Positions 11,455-23,633 of a stretch of 64,000 bases of DNA are shown here, piece by piece. Numbering within the stretch: position 1 is the first letter of the stretch; each line of letters opens with the position of its first letter. A program made the position numbers and the translations under genes. The notes beneath the pieces were generated by a model. The model saw only the letters and a list, made by a program, of their open reading frames with translations, ran no database searches and was not told where the DNA came from. Source of the stretch: Montifringilla adamsi (lineage: Eukaryota > Chordata > Aves > Passeriformes > Passeridae); NCBI GenBank assembly GCA_017590115.1, contig JAGGNK010008670.1:2170001-2234000 (forward strand). The letters are read 5' to 3'.

Positions 11455-11660
11455 AACCAGGCCTTTCCACCATTCATTCTTGTGCTCTTATTATTATTAA
11501 TAATAATGATAATAATTTAAGAACCAGGCCTTTCATTCTTGTGCTCCTATTAATAATAATAATAATAAAAATATTTTAAGAACCAGGCCTTTCCACCATT
11601 CATTCTTGTGCTGTTATTATTATTAATATTTTAATAACCAGTTTTTTCCATCATTCCAAG
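11455..11660. repeat. Tandem repeat of 55-67 bp, 3 copies plus a partial, with inner AAT/ATT tracts
   Basis: Units start 'aaccaggcctttcc' at 11455, 11522 and 11581, with a fourth truncated unit at 11636. Each full unit has a conserved head (about 'ccattcattcttgtgct', partly deleted in unit 2) followed by a variable run of ATT or AAT triplets. Unit length varies because the triplet tract expands and contracts. Confidence 0.92.
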
Positions 11661-13015
11661 CTGGTTTTAGCAAGGACAGAGGTGACAGCCAGGACAGGTG
11701 AAGGGTGGTTCAGGGAAAGGTTTTTGTGGATATTTTTGCAGGAAGCCCCTCTGAGCTGAGGATTTGGGTTGGTGTTGAGAGTTCCTGCCCTGAGATGCAG
11801 TGGCTTTTTTTGATTTTTCTGTCTTTTGAGTGTTGCAGTGACTGTGGGATGTTTTATCTTCCCATAAATTTAAATTACTGCTTTCCCCAAGCACCTAGAG
11901 GAGATTTCCAAGAAGGAAACTGCTGTGACCTCGGTGGGTTTGCACAGAGTATTTCACCAGCCATTAGGAGAGGTTTATGATTTAATCCATTTTCAACTCT
12001 TCCTGTAAGTACTTATATTTTCCACTTAATTGTATCCATTTGATCCTCAGCAGTCCTTCAGGAGACAAAGTTATTGGACCATTATCTAGTCATGAGGCAT
12101 TGATTTGTGCTATATAAAGAATGTATGGATCTTGCTCTTTTCAAATGAGAACACCTCTTTGTACTTGATCTTGTAAATGGGAGAAGACTTTTCCTTCTGT
12201 GAACTTCAGGCTGAAATCTGTCCAGATCACAATTTTAATTTTTTTTTTTTAACAATATGCTTCTTATAACACCCTTATAAATGGGATTTGGATTTTCCTT
12301 GTGACCTTTGAATGATGGTTTTTAGAGTCAAATCAAGTGGTGTGCCTAAAAGAAGAGGAGAAGGGCTGTTTATGGGATGGAATTGGATTTTGTTCAAAAA
12401 ACATTGTGTTAAAGAGGAGCTGCCAGTGGATGTGACCGAGGGGATTGGCAAAACCGGGTAAGCATTGGTGTCTGTGGTGTCTCCTCAGCACCATCATCTT
12501 CAGAAGGGTGAGCTACAGCTGCAGTGAGTCCTGGAGGAGGGTCAGGAATTCTGACATCCCCCTGCCCCAGTAATTCAGCTCAAAGACAAATCCACAGCTG
12601 GGATTTATCCCTGTGCTCCTTCCCCAGGGCACTGCCTGCCGTGGCTGCAGTGACAACCAAAAGGTGCTGTCACTCTGGAAAGAGAAATGTAGGATTTTAT
12701 TTCTTCGAGCTGGTGCTCAGGGGTTCCGTGTGAGGCTGAGCTGGTGGCAGGCCTCTCGTATTTTACCCTCATCAGCTGATGGCATAACTACACCAAAAAT
12801 TTGTCTCACAGATCCACTTAAGTCAGACACTGGTGCTGGTGGCTCCCCACCCTCCCAGGGAACAATTCCTGCCCAATCTCCCATCCAGCCCTGCCCTCTG
12901 GCAGTGGGAGCCATTCCCTGTGTCCTGTCCCTGCAGGCCTTGTTCCCATTCCCTCTCCATTCCCTGTGTTCTGTGGAGCTTTTTATTTATTTTTATATTT
13001 TATTAATTTATTCCC
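11661..13015. other. Unique non-coding sequence, no feature seen
   Basis: No repeat family or exon recognised. The 152-codon plus-strand frame around 12613-13071 runs into CR1 sequence at its end and has no recognisable protein signature. Confidence 0.5.
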
Positions 13016-13150
13016 ACAGTGGAATCCCTGGAAGTGTCCACAGTGAGTGGTTGTGGCACTTTGTGATGTGATTTAGCAGCAGGGCAGTATTCAGTCAAAG
13101 GTTGGAATCCATGATCCTGGAGATATTTTCCAACTTTAATGATCCCAGGA
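13016..13150 (+). mobile_element. CR1 LINE 3'-end fragment
   Basis: It reads in sense order: 'agtggaatccctggaagtg', 'tcagtcaaaggttggaatcc', 'ttttccaactttaatgatcc'. This belongs to the 'ggtcttttccaaccttaatgattc' type of CR1 tail, heavily diverged and short. Confidence 0.78.
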
Positions 13151-13847
13151 GTCTTTGGTTATGTGGACATCACTCCTAGCACATGTTCCAGTTCAGGATG
13201 GAGTTACAAAAGGAAGATTAAACAGTGTCTGCCACAAGCTTGGATCAGTTTGTGCAGGGGATTATTTGTACAGCTCCATCCTTCTCATCCTTCAGTTCAG
13301 CCCATGCCCTGTCCCAGAGCAGTCTGTAATTCCTGCCCTCCCTGTGCCACTGCACCTCTTGCTCACTTCCAGAACTCACCTGTTGTCAGTCCTGCTTTCT
13401 CTATTTTTCGAAGAGGGAGGTGAGTTTAGATGTTTTCCTGGTGTGTGAGATGGGTACTGGCTGCATTTGTCCTGTTGTGCTTCAAATGCATCCCAGGAAT
13501 TTAAAAATATTACCAATATTCCCAGGCACGCACATTACTCCAAACACATCCTGATAAATTATTCATGTTTAATGTATTTATTATGCCCATCTACAGGCAT
13601 GCCAGTAAAGAGAACCACGTTTTTAGTAAAAGCAGTATTATTTTATGTTCTTCCCCCCTTGCCCTTATCACTAATTTTGAGAATGTCCTTGCACAGTTTA
13701 GCTGGGATTGGGATTTAACTAGGAACTGAGTTTTCCTGTGCTTTGGAGCTCATTTTATTCTATTAATGAGTGTTTCTGTTTGGTTCTGCAGTACAAAATG
13801 CTCATAATAAGAAATATCACACCGATTTGATACCCAAATTCCCAAAA
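13151..13847. other. Unique non-coding sequence, no feature seen
   Basis: No repeat or gene supported. Two overlapping plus-strand frames near 13139-13448 lack any recognisable domain. Confidence 0.5.
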
Positions 13848-13957
13848 CTCTCAGAATCACAGAGCGGGAAGGGAGCACAGGGGTCATTCAGTCCAGCTGC
13901 TGGCCCTGCCCAGGACACCCCAACAATGCCATCCTGTGCCTGGAGCACTGTCCAAAT
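13848..13957 (-). mobile_element. CR1 LINE 3'-end fragment
   Basis: An antisense copy whose 3' end is at the left: 'ctcagaatcacagagcggg' then 'cattcagtccagctgctgg', 'ccctgcccaggacacccc' and 'gcctggagcactgtccaaa'. It is the reverse complement of the subfamily seen at 6042-6234, truncated after about 110 bases. Confidence 0.82.
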
Positions 13958-15044
13958 TATACTTTCTGCCTAAAATCCATCATTTTGACCCACCTTCCTC
14001 CCCCAGTGCCTCTGTTCCCTATAGATCTCATAAGCAATGCCCACCAATCCATATCCTCCTTCCCCAAGCTGAATTTCTGCATTCCAAAATCCTCTCTGTT
14101 TCTAAATTTGTGATCAATGTTGCTGCTGCACTTTTCTAGGTTGTTGTGGTGTTTTGTTTTTTTTTTTTTATCTGGAGTGTTTTAATTTGCTAGCAATGCA
14201 AATGTCTCCAACTACTGCTGAACTCCAGCTGACAGCACCTTATGCTAATGTGGCAAATAATAAAACCACTTTGTTATCAAGCAAATAATTTGAAATACAT
14301 AAAGAAGAATTCATTATGATCTGTTGTAAAAGCAAGGAGAAAAGGAAGCCGGCTTTTCACAAGGCCATAAAACATGGCTGGTGGAGCTCACCTCACAGCA
14401 CAATCACCCAGGAGTAAACGAGGCCATAAAATCAGCCTTGCCATCCTTAATTGCTTAATTAACACTGGATTTTAAAGCAGGATTTTAATATAAGGCGCTG
14501 CTAAGCATTGCAGATATTCACCTGAGATAAAATGTAGGCAAGTGAAGTAATTTTTAATTTGTTTACAGCAGACCTCGTGTCAGCCTCTCCTGCAGCTGTC
14601 ATTGCAAGGACCAGCTTTGGCTCCTGATTCCAGCCATCACAGGCAGGACTTACCAAAATATCCTGGATTTCTGAGCTGCCACCCTCCCAGGGCATTTGTC
14701 TGGAAGAGTGATATGATCAGCATGGAGCAGCAGGGATATTTTTAGGGGAATATTTATTTATTACTCCATGGTATTGCCATAGGATGGCATCCAGTGGTCC
14801 AGGATGGATCCAGTGATCCAGGAACAAACACCAGAAATGGGACCCAGATAAAAAGTGTCTTCAAATGTGGAGTGGTGTGATGTGGAGCTTAAATTAATTC
14901 AGTAATTAATTTTTCTTCTCCTGAGAGGAGCTCTGTGTGGTGGGGCTCTGGTTGTATTTGTGGAACTGTGGAATCTCACAAAGTTATTGGCTCCCTAAAA
15001 TTCCCTGAAAAGAAATCGTGGCCAGGTGGGAATCAGTCTTTTCT
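13958..15044. other. Unique sequence with a candidate conserved block
   Basis: No repeat or exon recognised. The part around 14390-14600 is free of repeats and contains clustered TTAATTGCTTAATTAA-like homeodomain cores, which is the texture of a conserved non-coding element; this is inference from composition only. Confidence 0.4.
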
Positions 15045-15280
15045 CCCAGGTAACAAGAGGAAACAGTCTCAAGTTGCTCCAGAGAAGGTTTAGATTGATA
15101 TTAGGAAAAATTCCTTCACCAAAAGGGCTGTGAAGAATTGGAACAGGCTGCCCAGGGAGGGTTGGAGTCACCATTCCTGGAAGTGTTCACAAAATCTGTG
15201 GATGTGGTGTTTAGGAACACGGGTTAGTGGGGGACCTGATGATTTTGGAAGTATTTTCCAACTCGAATAATTTTGTGATC
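15045..15280 (+). mobile_element. CR1 LINE 3'-end fragment
   Basis: A well-preserved sense copy with 'ggtaacaagaggaaacagt', 'gttgctccagagaaggttt', 'ttggaacaggctgcccagg', 'ccattcctggaagtgttca' and the end 'ttccaactcgaataatttt'. About 235 bases of the 3' tail; no coding part. Confidence 0.92.
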
Positions 15281-15330
15281 ACGACTTGGAAAGGCTGTGC
15301 AACAAGTTATACTTTAATTTTCCTTTTCTT

Positions 15331-15459
15331 GTGTTTGTTGTGGTGTGGTTTGTAGTGGTTTTGTGGTAGTGTGGTTTGGTGTGATTTGGTTTGGTGTAGT
15401 TTGGTTGTTGTTTTTTGGGTTCTTTGCTTGGTTTTTTGGATTTTTTGGGTTGTTTTGGG
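15331..15459. repeat. G/T-rich low-complexity tract
   Basis: About 130 bases almost devoid of A and C on this strand, built from TGTGG, TTTGG and TTTTGGG-like words. It lies 50 bases after the end of a CR1 copy. The complementary strand reads as a lysine/threonine/histidine-rich frame, which is an artefact of composition. Confidence 0.85.
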
Positions 15460-17696
15460 CACGGTGAAGCCCGGAGACTGTGAAAAGAAGGCTCAGGCTG
15501 TGCCAAACCTTTCCATTTCACAGTGTTCCTGCTCAGTGGTCCCAGTGCCTCGGTGACACAGCCATACGTCAACGTCATTGCCTGGGTGCCAGCTCAGGGA
15601 TAATCGATGGATTTACAGGTGACACTCTCCCAGATGGGAACATTCTTTTGACTGATGGGTTACTGTTCCTTTGCCACTTGAAATTAAGCAAATAAATTAG
15701 CTCCAGGTTTTGTGTGGAGTGAAGTGCAGCTGGAATGGGAGCTACATTCCAAAACAGAGGTGTGGGGGCTTGGCAAAAATTCAGAGTAACCAATTCGAAG
15801 TGCAGTTCAGACCACCCAGTTCTGCAATTCCTACTTTCTTGAGCCACTTATGAAATAACACTTTACTGAGGGTTAAAGGATGGTTGCAGAAAACAGAATG
15901 CTTTATTTATTTAATTACTTATTTATTATAACAGTAAAGCTATTAAAGGCTTGTGGTGAGGAAATTAACCAAATTTGATCTCTTATTTTAGAAATTCCAG
16001 GAGTGGGTTTTTTGTTTGTTTTTTTTTTTATGCTGGTTCCTAGTCCATGTTTAAGCCATGAAATAATTGTCCAGCCTGGTGCTCTCCTCCTACTCTGGGA
16101 ACAGCTTCCATGGGAATTGCTGGGCTGGTGGCTGCAACGAGGCCACCTGCCCACAGGTGACACCTCTGCCTGTGCCCAGGGACAGTCCAGAGACTGGATG
16201 GGTTGGTTATGTGGGAAAATTAAATCCACTTTTTTATTTCTCAGTTTCTGAGGCAGCTCTGCTTAAAAAATAATGGATTTATAGGAGGTAGCACCATGGT
16301 AGCACTTTACTTATTTTATTTATTGAGCTGCATTATGAAACCACAGAAGCTAGTTGAAGCTAGAAGCATTATGAAACTAATGAAACTGCTATTATGATCC
16401 TACAGAAGCTGTAGGATCACGAATTTGGCAATCCTTCGAGTATAGGCATGTGAGCATCAGGAATTCTCTGAAATCCCATTGCAGAATTGGAAATTCCAGA
16501 AGGACAGCCAGGAGTCCAAGAGGGGCATTGGTTCCAGGACAAACTCCCCTCACTTTCTCTCTGTCAGCCTCAAAGGCTTCCTGTGGGCATGTCCTTGAGC
16601 CCAAAATAAAAATACTCTGGGAATAAAATGTTCTTTTGTAACTTCCCTACGCTCCCCAAAAGTGAAAAATGAGGGAAGACCAAGGATATGAATTCCTACC
16701 TTTTCCTTCGACTTTTTGAAACCCACCTGACATCAAAATTTCTTTTCTTGCAGTTAAAAATACATCTTTTTGTATGCTGCTCTTGGAAGCACATTCCAAA
16801 GGAAAATGTTTGGATGGAAGACTTGAAAAATAATTATTTGTTTTCCTGCAAGACACCCTGTGCAATCTAAGCAAATAGAAATAGCACTCCTAAAATAGGA
16901 ACTATTGTTTCTATTTGTGCTGCTTCATCAACTGAACCACTTCATGATCCTGTTTCTTTATCAAGGAGACATTTAAATGGAGGAAATGATTTTTAATACT
17001 AGGGCAGAAATTAATTTCATGCATCTGCTGGCAAATGCCTACTATCAAGAACCGAGTAAACAAACATTTGCACATCTGCTCCTGCTCTGTGACAACAGGA
17101 TTCAAATTAGAAAGGAAGTTGGGGTTTGCTTTTTAACTTTCTAAAGACTGCAGTTTGTAGATTGCCATTTAAAGCGTTGTGAAGCGCAGTAGAAGAACAG
17201 AACATGATTTTGTAGCCAGGATGAGGTAGAAAAATGTCATTGGTGATGATATTATGAATCTTTAGTATGAGTTACATTTTTGGTTTAGTGTGTTTTTGGT
17301 GTTTGAGCAAGTCCAAGTCCTGACATGGGGTTATGGGGAGAAGTGTCTCCAAAGATGTTCCTCTTTTTTGTTTTCTTTTTGGATTTGTGTGGTGAAGTCT
17401 GAGGCAGCAAATCAGTGTCATTCAGGCTGCTCTCATTGTTGGAAATTGTCCTGGTTTTGGACAAGCTGGAGCCATCAACTTGGCAAATTCCTGGGGTGGG
17501 AAGGCAGAGGGGCTTCTGCTGCTGGAGGTGACAGCAAGCCAGAAGCAGCAGGTTCTGAAGTTTTAGGGAGTTTCTAGGTCGTTCCATGGCTGTTTTTGTG
17601 TGGTATAAAGGTATTGGGTGTGTAGGAACAGCTAAAAAGTGCTGGTGCAGGCCGAAATAAAATCTCATTAGATCACACAGACCAAATACATTTGGT
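15460..17696. other. Mostly unique non-coding sequence
   Basis: No repeat family or exon recognised in over 2 kb other than the short inverted repeat at 16395-16419. Near 16331 and 16367 'cattatgaaac' is repeated, giving a weak local duplication. Confidence 0.5.
16395..16419. repeat. Inverted repeat, 11-bp stem, 3-base loop
   Basis: 'tgatcctacag' at 16395-16405 is followed by 'aag' and its exact reverse complement at 16409-16419. In bacteria this would suggest a terminator stem, but there is no T-tract and this is vertebrate DNA; it is simply a short perfect hairpin. Confidence 0.9.
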
Positions 17697-17962
17697 TATA
17701 GAATCATGGAAGTTTTTGGGTTGGAAGGGAGCTTAAAGATCACCCCATTCCAGCCCTGCCATGGCAGGGACACCTCCCACTGTCCCAGGCTGCTCCAGCC
17801 CCAATGTCCAACCTGGTCTTGGGCACTGCCAGGGATCCAGGGGCAGCCACAGCTGCCCTGGGAATTCCATCCCAGCCCCTGCCCACCCTCAGAAGGAACA
17901 ATTCCTTCCCAATAGCTGATCCCAACCTACCCCTGTGAGTTTGAAGCAATTTTCCCTTTCCC
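17697..17962 (-). mobile_element. CR1 LINE 3'-end fragment
   Basis: A clear antisense copy. The 3' end is on the left ('tagaatcatggaag', 'ggttggaagggagcttaaag'), followed by 'ctgccatggcagggacacc', 'tgccagggatccaggggca', 'aggaacaattccttcccaa' and 'tttgaagcaattttccctt'. Open frames on both strands here belong to the repeat. Confidence 0.95.
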
Positions 17963-19715
17963 TAGCCCATCTCCTGAGAAAGCTGTTGGCTAAAAGGTCT
18001 CGTTTTGGGAAGTTTTGGCTTTGTCCTGCCTGGCTCTGTTTGCTTTCTCAAGTGTCAGATGCCACACAAGGGTTTTTCAGACTACAGGGGAAATGGTCTC
18101 TGAAGATCATTTTGCCTAAATACTTCTGCACTATTCAGTATATATTCAGTATGTACTGAAGGGAAATTGAATTTCCTTTGGCTGTAGCTTTACTCATGGA
18201 GTGTGTTTTGGACGTGGTGGTATTCCAGGAATAGCCATAGAGGCACCAGAAAAGACGGGAATGTCTCCATAGGGAGGATTGTGCCAGACAGCTGATTACA
18301 CACTATAAATAGAGATTTAAATTTGGTTTAAGCAGTCTGTGGAAGGCATCATTTAAATCAGTCACAGACACATGCAGTACAGGCATAATAACATATTTTA
18401 GCTCTGACAGTGACTGGAGTTAATTCTCAGGTTGGATTTTTTGACATCTGGCTCCTCACAACACATCCCAAAAAAAGTCCTAACAAAGCAAGAACTCTGA
18501 TCTTGTTCAACAAATGGAGCCGAAGAGCAAATAAAGCCTTTGTGGCAGGAGCTGTACATCATTGGCTGTGATCTCCTGGGTGCAGACCCCCGTTTAATGG
18601 CATTGCTAAAAGAAAAGCAGGGAAAAACCCACCCCAAATCTAAGCCATTTCAAAGGGAAGACTGTTTTCATACCCTCAAGAGAATAGATTAGAGAACAGG
18701 ATTGATTATTTTCGAAATGCAATTGGTGCTTTTAAGATGCACTCAGGAATTCTGATTTTCTTGTTTTCCTGTGTCCTTGTGATATAAAACATCACAAGAG
18801 GTAAATAACGGATCAGAGGTGTCATTCCCAGAATTTCTCCTCACACCATAAGCAGGGAAACAGAACAGAACATTTTTCTGCCCATTAACTGCAGTAGGAG
18901 CAATTCTACTTCCCCTGAAGTCACTGAGACCTTTCCCATTATCCATAGCCCAGATCTCACCCTGAGAATTGCTGAGGTAGAGGCTAATAGAAAACCTGTT
19001 GGAGTTGATGGAATTTCTTCTGATTCTAGTGGATTTTGCCTCAGGCCCAGAGTGGACAGGATGTTAATATTACATCAGTGGTGACTCAAACTGCTGAGCC
19101 CTCCTTTCATTGCCCCTAAACAATAAAATACAGTTTGTTAGCAACGAGGAGACAGATTTTTTTCTGGGCTCTTGTGAACCCTCTGACTCTGCCTTCAGAG
19201 GAATCTGAGGATGCTCTGTATTGCTTAAATTTAACCCCAAAAACTCATTGATAGTTGCACATTTTACACAAAAATCTTGCACTTCAGCCATCCCAATTAG
19301 GCACAAGAAAAACAGAAAAATATTTCTTTCTAAATTAAAAGCACTAAATCTTAATAGGGGAAAAAAAAAAAAAAAGCTGGGCACAAATATCCTGAATTAA
19401 ACTAACTGCTTTTGGATGGGTGAAACCGAGCATGGAGTAAATCTCCTCAAATAAAACAGCAGCACTCTGGAGGATTATCTGCATGCTCTATTTCCCCCTC
19501 ACAAATGTGCCACGGAGTGCTGGGCACTCCCCTTGCTCTGCTGGAGGCAAGGTGTGTTATCTCCCTGATGCAGATACAGCCCCTCCTTGTCAACCTGTTG
19601 AACTTCAAGTTGTACTTGTTCATTAGAGGTGACAAAGTGATCAACTGCTGGAAAATAGTAATATTTTTTCCTACAAGCAAATGCAGCCATGTGCTAGAGC
19701 AAAATGTGATGTGTT

Positions 19716-19772
19716 AATTAATTTGGAGCCCCTCTTTTAAACTGGCTGTAACTGAGGGGCTCCAAATTAATT
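19716..19772. repeat. Perfect 19-bp inverted repeat with 19-base loop
   Basis: The left arm 19716-19734 reads 'aattaatttggagcccctc' and the right arm 19754-19772 is its exact reverse complement. The 19 bases between are unrelated. If transcribed on either strand it would fold into a stable hairpin. There are no transposon-like target duplications around it that I can see, and just to the right AT-rich sequence and an ATT run begin. It is too short for a typical miRNA precursor unless flanking bases add pairing, which I do not see. Confidence 0.93.
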
Positions 19773-21357
19773 TAATTTAAATTATTATTATTATTATGAA
19801 AAATATTATTGAACAAAACAAAACAGTGTCTTGCTTTGTTTCCTGGTTGGGAATTTGGATGCTTTGGGAGCTGAATGTCATTCCAGCCCCCCAGGAAAGG
19901 AGCTTTGTCACCCTGCAGAGGTGAGCAGGTTATTTCTCACTCCTTCCCTGCTCCGATGTACTGAGGTGAAAACATGTGCCAGAGTAATGTAGGAAACAGG
20001 AATCTGCTGTGAAATTCTGGTGTCTTACACAAAAGCTGACCTTTCCACAGAACTAAATCAGGAGAAGTCGGTGAGAACAAGGCACAGAACATCATTTGTC
20101 ACTCTCCAAGCCCTGGCTGTGCCCACAGCTGGAGCAGCCTAGGCTGTCTCCATCCCTGCATCCCAGGAAGGGCATGGAGCCACCAAGGAAGGTGACAGGA
20201 GTGACTAAAGGCTTGGGGAGAGGGCATGAGAGGGAATTTTCAACAGATTGCACTTTTTTTATTATTATTATTATTTCTCTGTGTCTAGATTTTAAAACAT
20301 GCTACCTTTCTGTATTTTCCTATTTTGCACGTTATCTTTATAAACTGTACACATAATTTTTCTCTGTAAAGCAAACCTGCATGCGTAGAGGCTGGGGTGG
20401 GGAGTAGTTAAATTAAATTCTCTTTTCATGGTGAAATAAGGGCAGTGGAGAAGAATGCTTAAAGAAAGGAGCTGTAAACACACCAGGACATTATCTGCCT
20501 CCTAGGTTTGACCTCACAGCAGGGCAGCTAAATCCATCCTGCAGCTAAATGATTTTACTCTATAAAAGTCTTTGGAAATAGATTTTATCTTTTTTCTTTT
20601 CGATTTTTTTTTTTTTCCTCAGAAACATATCAGAGCAGAGGGATTGATTTTTGGAAAGCAAATAAGCTCTATAGTGTAAATTATGTTAATTACCGAGTAA
20701 AATGCCAATATTAGAGGTATTTAGGCCAGCTTATGTGGAGATGCTCTGCTAAAACTCCTGCCCTCTTGTAGTTAAATATACATTGAACACAGATTTAAGG
20801 AGTAGTTTAATGAGGGTTTTTTTCCCCCAGAAAATGGGATTGGATTTTAGAAGAAATGGTTGCATAAGGAGGGTTAGATTAATTATTTGACCCAATTAAC
20901 CCACCCAGTGTTATTCTAGATATTTTCTTTCAACCTCATGCTGTTTTCTCCAGACTAGGAATATTCATGGAGAATTTCTGGGAGGAAAAGCTGAGGTTTT
21001 GGGCTGGGTTTTGGTCGGTGCTTCTTCCTGGAAACAGAGAGGGGGGAAAGTGGGAAAATGGCAGAGTGGGCAAAAAAAGCATCAAATGAACCAGTCTGAT
21101 TTGGAAACAGAAAGGGAGACTTGGCCAAATAATTCAGTGCACGAGTTGGAGCAGCTCTTAAGGGTTATAACTCGTGTAACTGGGATTTATGTAGCTTGTA
21201 ATTCAAGCTGACACCGACTTTGCCACCACCGGGAGGGTCATTTGGAGCTGTTCTTGAGCAATCTCAGCACTGAACAAACCATCCCTCATGCCATGGATTT
21301 AGTGTTTACAGCTGACACCCTGCTGAAAAAAATAGCTTTAATTTCGGGGGGAATCAT

Positions 21358-21381
21358 AAAAAAAAAAAAAAAAAAAAAAAA
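21358..21381. repeat. Homopolymer A24
   Basis: An uninterrupted run of 24 A. There is no recognisable retrotransposon body to its left, so I do not read it as a retrogene tail. Confidence 0.9.
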
Positions 21382-23357
21382 GTGTGGACATTTTTAAGTT
21401 AAGCTTTTAAGAATAAATAAATCTGTGAGTTCTTTGTTGGTTGTCAAAGTCATCTTTTGTGTCTCGGTGCTTTTGAGGGCGGTGTCTGAGTTTTGGAGTT
21501 TTGTTCCAAATTCCTGTTTGCGTTTTGGATCTTGTTTGAGAAGCCAGAGCCAAAACCCAACTGCTGCTGTTTAGTGCTGTCCTGCACCACTGGTTTTTGT
21601 CATTTGAGGATTGCAGAGGATTTTCTCCTGGTTTTTGGCATCTGTACACGTGGTGTGCGCTGCCCAAATCGAGGGCTGCGAGTGTGTGTAGCAAAATTAA
21701 CAGAACCCAGTCCAAGCTAAAATATGAGAGAAAAAAAATCCAATATTGATGGAAAGAGCTCCTAATTTTCACAGAAAGTTTATCTGGAGCACTGCCATGC
21801 TGCTTTAATCCTCGTGCCCAGAGCCCAGGCAAAGTGAGAGCTGGGATGGAAATGGTTTTTCTGGAGAAAACTTCCCCCAGTCTCCACCACTATTCTCCAG
21901 CAACTCTTCCCCAGCTCCTCATGTCTGCTTGGTCAGATGGGATTTTACACAAATCTGGATTACATCAAGCACAAAACGGATTCAGGGGCTGTTCTTTGTC
22001 ACCCAGGACTTTTTTTGACTCATCCTTCTCAGTGAAAGTTGAATAAATCCCAAATATTTTGAATTCCAGTGCTAACACTTACAGAGATGTTTTGTGAGCT
22101 CTCCTGCCAAGCTTTACAGGTGACAGCAGAAGTGTCCAGCTCGTCTCTGAAGAGGCTGAGATTTGTGTGCCTGGATATTTCGGTTAATATTTTGCATACA
22201 TTTACATGGCAGCCTGAATGATGTACTTCAGGAGAGTTAGGAGCGTAGTTTATTAGAAATATTTGGTGATAAATTATTTATTGAGGGAACTAGGTCAATT
22301 CAGAGCTCCTTGTCTGTAATCCATCCAAATATTGATTTTTAGAAATTATTTTACTAATGAGCTAGAGCTTAATTTATCAGAATAACATGAGGAACTGTGC
22401 AGCTAATAATGCTGTTTATTAGCCTGATATAATCAAATTAATGTTCCTGTAACAGCAACATCATAAAGGTAAGAATTATGAGTGTTCATTGAGGAAGATT
22501 GGCAGAAAAAAATATTTATATCCAGGTAAAAACATCAAGAAAATTCTGCTACAGAGAAATGGATGATCTCTTAAAAATCTCACAGTAAATCTATTTATGG
22601 AGTCATAGAGGTGAGGTGTAACAGAGGATATTTTGCATTCTGGCCCTGGGATTCCAGCTCCAAAATGAGATTACAAATCCCAGCTCACAGATTCCTGTTG
22701 CAGCCGCAGTATCAACAGTGTTGAAAGCAGAAGGGCACCGAGTGAATTTTATGGAGCTCATGAGTAGGTGTGTAATTGCACAAAACGCTAACGAGCATTT
22801 GGCAACTGAAAACAGGGCCAGGGCTCTGAGGGGAGGCTCAGGGGTTCCTGTGGAAGTTGTTTATTCCAATAATGACTTCGGAGTGGCTGAGTGCCCTGGG
22901 AGTGGCTTTTTGACAGGACAGTAACAAGCTGTGCTACTCTAGAATAATCTTTAGTCCTCTTAGTGTCACTGTCCTTGTAATCAAGAAGGAAGTTAATCAG
23001 CCCGGGGTAAATCGTGGGTTTAATGGGAAATTTCACCTGGAGAGATGGGAAAGGTGGGATAGAGATCTGCCAGGTGAGTCTGCAGCAGCTACTGAGCCTA
23101 CTCAAGCTGCTTTAATTTAACCCTCCTTTAGATTAGCTGGGATAAAACTTAATTTAGAATAATGAAGAGATCGTATTAATCGTGATTAACATTAAATCCC
23201 CCCCCCCTTTGGAACACTGGTGCAGGATTTATGTTCATAGAAGTTTATTTTTTCTTAAAAAGATCTGGGAATAAATATACTGCTGAATGAGAGAGCATTA
23301 GGCAGGCTGAGAGCATCAGGAATAAACTGCTGCTGTCCCAGAGGTTCCACAAATGGG

Positions 23358-23633
23358 AATCCCAGAATCATGGAATGGTTTGGAAGGGACATTGTTCATC
23401 CTCCTGCCATGGCAGGGACACCTTCCAGTGTCTCAGGCTGCTCCAAGCCCCATCCAGCCTGGCTTTGGGCACTGCCAGGGATCCAGGGGCAGCCACAGCT
23501 ACTCTGGGCACCCTGTGCCAGCCCTCCCCACCCTCAGTGAGGAATTCCTTCCCAAAATTCCATCCATCCCTGCCCTCTGGCAGTTTGAAGCCAATCCCTC
23601 TTGTCCTGGCACTGCAAGCTCTTGTAAATGGTC
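23358..23633 (-). mobile_element. CR1 LINE 3'-end fragment
   Basis: An antisense copy with 'cagaatcatggaatggtttg', 'gctgctccaagccccatcc', 'tgccagggatccaggggca', 'aggaattccttcccaaaat', and a far end 'ctcttgtcctggcactgca'. One of the longest CR1 tails here, about 275 bases. Confidence 0.95.

Larger units (their letters stand above)
17963..23357. other. Long unique stretch without recognised repeats or genes
   Basis: More than 5 kb in which I see no CR1, LTR, exon or RNA gene. It holds the 19-bp inverted repeat at 19716-19772, small ATT triplet runs near 19780-19797 and 20260-20276, and an A24 run at 21358. The segment around 22210-22480 is repeat-free and dense in TAAT/ATTA cores, a possible conserved regulatory element. 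Confidence 0.5.

Noticed and set aside
11455..11660. CRISPR-like array
   Set aside because: Units are adjacent without unique spacers, vary in length through triplet slippage, and the host is a vertebrate.
15331..15459. Lysine/threonine/histidine-rich minus-strand frame
   Set aside because: It is a direct product of the G/T-rich low-complexity tract.
16395..16419. Perfect hairpin resembling a bacterial terminator
   Set aside because: The surrounding DNA is vertebrate, there is no T-tract after the stem, and no gene upstream.
21358..21381. A24 run as the tail of a processed pseudogene
   Set aside because: No gene-like or retrotransposon body lies upstream, and no flanking duplication was found.
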